Assembly (NCBI GenBank): GCA_002495845.1
Contig: DAHF01000072.1
Location: 2,799 to 9,300 of the forward strand
DNA from: Sulfolobus sp. UBA167
GTDB lineage: Archaea; Thermoproteota; Thermoprotei_A; Sulfolobales; Sulfolobaceae
Direction of reading: 5' to 3'
Length of the DNA stretch: 6,502 bases
In this document: positions 4,488 to 6,502 of the stretch, one piece after another
Layout: each line of letters starts with the position of its first letter
How positions within the stretch are numbered: position 1 is the stretch's first letter
The notes under the pieces: generated by a model
What the model saw: the letters and a program-made list of their open reading frames with translations, nothing else
Database searches by the model: none
What the model was told of the DNA's origin: nothing
Position numbers and translations under genes: made by a program

Positions 4488-6502
4488 ATGTCCAGACAAC
4501 TTACTTTATTTGATGTAATTCCATCTCAGGAAGTGGGAAAGAAAGAGGAACAAAACAAGAGTGGGCATAAGAACGAAAATGAAAACTTAGAAGAGACCAA
4601 AGAGAAGTCGCAGATTCCTCCTTCTCCTAAGAGAAAAGCAAAAAGTTGGATGAATGAAGCTCAGGAAGGTAAGGTATATTTCCTTCTACAAGTGGACTAT
4701 GATGGAGAGAAAGGGAAGGCTGTATGTAGACTTTATGATAAAGAAACTCAAAAGATTTATTATTTCTACGACAATACTCATCATAAATCTTATTTCTTAG
4801 TAGATCTTGATCCTGACAAGGTAAATAAAATCACTAAGATAACGAGAGATCCTTCTTTCGATCACGTGGAGAGAGTAGTTAAGATAGACCCTTATACTCA
4901 AGAGAAAATTACGCTGACAAAGATAGTAGTCAAAGACCCCCTAGCAGTAAAGAGGATGAGAGATTACGTGCCTAAGGCATATGAGGCTCATATAAAGTAC
5001 TTTAACAATTACATTTATGATCTGGGTCTGATACCCGGAATGCCATATATCGTGAAGAACACAGGATTGAAAGAGGCTAAGCCTTCTCTTTCAGATGAAG
5101 AGGTCCAAGAGGTAGAAAAAGCGTTCAGCGACTCAGATCAGATGACTAAGGATACTTCAAAGGAATGGATGCCAATTTTCGAGTCAGAGGCTCCAGATCT
5201 GAAGAGAGTTGCAATAGACATTGAAGTGTTCACACCAATAGAAGGAAGGGTCCCAGATCCGGAGAGGGCGGAATTCCCGATAATAAGTATAGCTTTAGCT
5301 GGGAATGACGGGAAAAAGATAGTGTTAGTACTGAATAGAGAAGACGTCTCAGTAGGAGATCAATCAGTTCCAGACGGAGTAGAGGTTAGAACTTTCAACA
5401 CGGAGTTCGATCTACTTAACGAGTTCTTCAATTTGTTGACGGATTACCCAGTTCTTTTAACCTTTAACGGGGATGACTTCGACGTACCTTACATATTCTT
5501 TAGGGCGCTCAAACTTGGATATTTTCCAGATGAGGTTCCATTCGAAATAAACCCGGACGATACGAAATACCTAGCGGGAATTCATATTGATTTATACAGA
5601 TTTTATTTCAATAAAGCTGTAAAAACTTACGCATTCGACGGTAAATACAACGAATATAGCTTGGACGCAGTTGCTTCATCAATGCTTGGCTTAAGCAAGG
5701 TTAAGCTAGATAAGTCCATTTCCGCACTTGATGTGAGGAAGCTAATAGAGTATAACTATAGGGACTCAGAAATAACTCTAAAATTGACCACTTTTAATAA
5801 TAATATTGCAATGAAACTTATCATTCTCCTTGCTAGAATGTCGAGGATGGGAGTAGAAGAGTTGACCAGGACGGAGGTATCAACGTGGATAAAGAACCTT
5901 TACTATTGGGAACACAGGAGAAGGAACTGGTTGATTCCGTTAAAGGAGGACATTAAGGAAAGGTCGTCAGCCGTAAAGACGGCTTCTATCATTAAGGGCA
6001 AAGGATATAAAGGAGCCGTTGTGATAGATCCCCCCGCAGGAGTGTTCTTCAACGTGGTTGTTCTCGACTTCGCTTCACTGTATCCATCGATAATAAGGAC
6101 TTGGAACATAAGCTATGAGACAGTAGACCTAGACCGGTGTAAAAACATCAAAGAGGTGAAGGATGAAACTGGTAACGTTCTTCATACGATCTGTTTCGAT
6201 AGACCTGGAATAACAGCCGTAATTACTGGATTGTTGAGGGACTTTAGAGTGAAAATCTATAAGAAGAAAGCTAAACAAGCTAAGGACGCCGAGCAAAAGA
6301 CGTTCTATGACGTAGTTCAGCGCGCTATGAAGGTATTCATCAACGCTACGTATGGAGTCTTTGGAGCTGAAACATTTCCACTGTATGCTCCTGCAGTAGC
6401 TGAGAGCGTTACAGCTTTGGGCAGATATGTGATCACGAGTACAGTCTCTCAAGCTATGTCGCTGGGAGTTAGGGTTCTTTACGGAGATACTGATTCGCTG
6501 TT
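4488..6502 (+). CDS. polB1: Family-B replicative DNA polymerase PolB1/Dpo1 (partial, 3' end outside the window)
   Basis: This is the main chromosomal replicase of Sulfolobales, with 5'-3' polymerase and 3'-5' proofreading activity. 671 of about 880 expected codons are present without a break. A low-complexity, Lys/Glu-rich stretch (about residues 14-52) follows the N-terminal RQLTLFD. The archaeal uracil-sensing/N-terminal domain follows from about residue 53. Exonuclease motifs are Exo I IDIEVF with Asp244/Glu246, Exo II TFNGDDFD with Asn327/Asp329, and Exo III Tyr422-NYR-Asp426. Polymerase motif A is DFASLYPS with Asp527; motif B is KVFINATYG with Lys615, Asn619 and Tyr622; motif C is YGDTDSL (665-671) with Asp667/Asp669. 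All catalytic residues are intact. Missing are the rest of the palm and the thumb. The ATG is chosen because the N-terminus matches recalled Sulfolobus Dpo1 (MTKQLTLFD) and a stop lies shortly upstream; a TTG five codons... upstream at about 4473-4481 is a less likely alternative. No Shine-Dalgarno site is seen, consistent with a near-leaderless mRNA. Confidence 0.97.
   Translation, partial: MSRQLTLFDVIPSQEVGKKEEQNKSGHKNENENLEETKEKSQIPPSPKRKAKSWMNEAQEGKVYFLLQVDYDGEKGKAVCRLYDKETQKIYYFYDNTHHKSYFLVDLDPDKVNKITKITRDPSFDHVERVVKIDPYTQEKITLTKIVVKDPLAVKRMRDYVPKAYEAHIKYFNNYIYDLGLIPGMPYIVKNTGLKEAKPSLSDEEVQEVEKAFSDSDQMTKDTSKEWMPIFESEAPDLKRVAIDIEVFTPIEGRVPDPERAEFPIISIALAGNDGKKIVLVLNREDVSVGDQSVPDGVEVRTFNTEFDLLNEFFNLLTDYPVLLTFNGDDFDVPYIFFRALKLGYFPDEVPFEINPDDTKYLAGIHIDLYRFYFNKAVKTYAFDGKYNEYSLDAVASSMLGLSKVKLDKSISALDVRKLIEYNYRDSEITLKLTTFNNNIAMKLIILLARMSRMGVEELTRTEVSTWIKNLYYWEHRRRNWLIPLKEDIKERSSAVKTASIIKGKGYKGAVVIDPPAGVFFNVVVLDFASLYPSIIRTWNISYETVDLDRCKNIKEVKDETGNVLHTICFDRPGITAVITGLLRDFRVKIYKKKAKQAKDAEQKTFYDVVQRAMKVFINATYGVFGAETFPLYAPAVAESVTALGRYVITSTVSQAMSLGVRVLYGDTDSL

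Noticed and set aside
5903..6452. Two minus-strand frames of 68 and 107 residues
   Set aside because: Both are antisense to the polymerase catalytic region (motifs A and B), which is clearly the coding strand.

Overview
The window looks like chromosomal DNA of a thermoacidophilic crenarchaeon of the order Sulfolobales. The strongest evidence is the rightmost gene, which reads without interruption as the N-terminal three quarters of the family-B replicative DNA polymerase PolB1/Dpo1 and closely resembles, as I recall them, the Sulfolobus proteins along its whole length. Short TATA elements about 26 nt upstream of start codons (leaderless promoters), TTG starts and very tight gene packing agree with this. 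The exact genus cannot be fixed from the sequence alone.

Layout. Positions 1-243 carry no intact gene. They hold a short degenerate reading frame that may be the tail of a transposon-associated TnpB protein, a perfect small hairpin, and a weak T-rich terminator for the operon to the right. Positions 244-2473 (minus strand) are a three-gene operon read in the order S, T, A. It encodes a six-helix ECF-type substrate-binding membrane protein, a short EcfT-like transmembrane protein, and a single polypeptide with two fused ABC ATPase domains. Each downstream gene overlaps the one before it and appears to start with TTG. Together they would form an energy-coupling-factor importer of unknown substrate, with unusually trimmed ATPase and T subunits.

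Positions 2532-3654 (minus) hold an NAD-dependent sugar-nucleotide epimerase of the extended SDR family, followed by an overlapping gene for a 75-residue protein with two membrane helices. Positions 3707-4306 (minus) encode a small class I SAM-dependent methyltransferase. Positions 4366-4440 (minus) are an intronless tRNA-Arg (anticodon UCG). Only 47 bp separate it from the divergent polB1 gene (4488 to the window end, plus strand), and one palindromic TATA element sits between them.

How the genes work together: the ECF operon is a clear functional unit. The epimerase probably feeds surface glycan synthesis, and the small membrane protein is co-translated with it. The methyltransferase, tRNA and polymerase are independent transcription units with their own promoters. 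The most unusual feature is the miniaturised ECF ATPase with eroded motifs, paired with an EcfT that has lost one of its two Arg coupling motifs.
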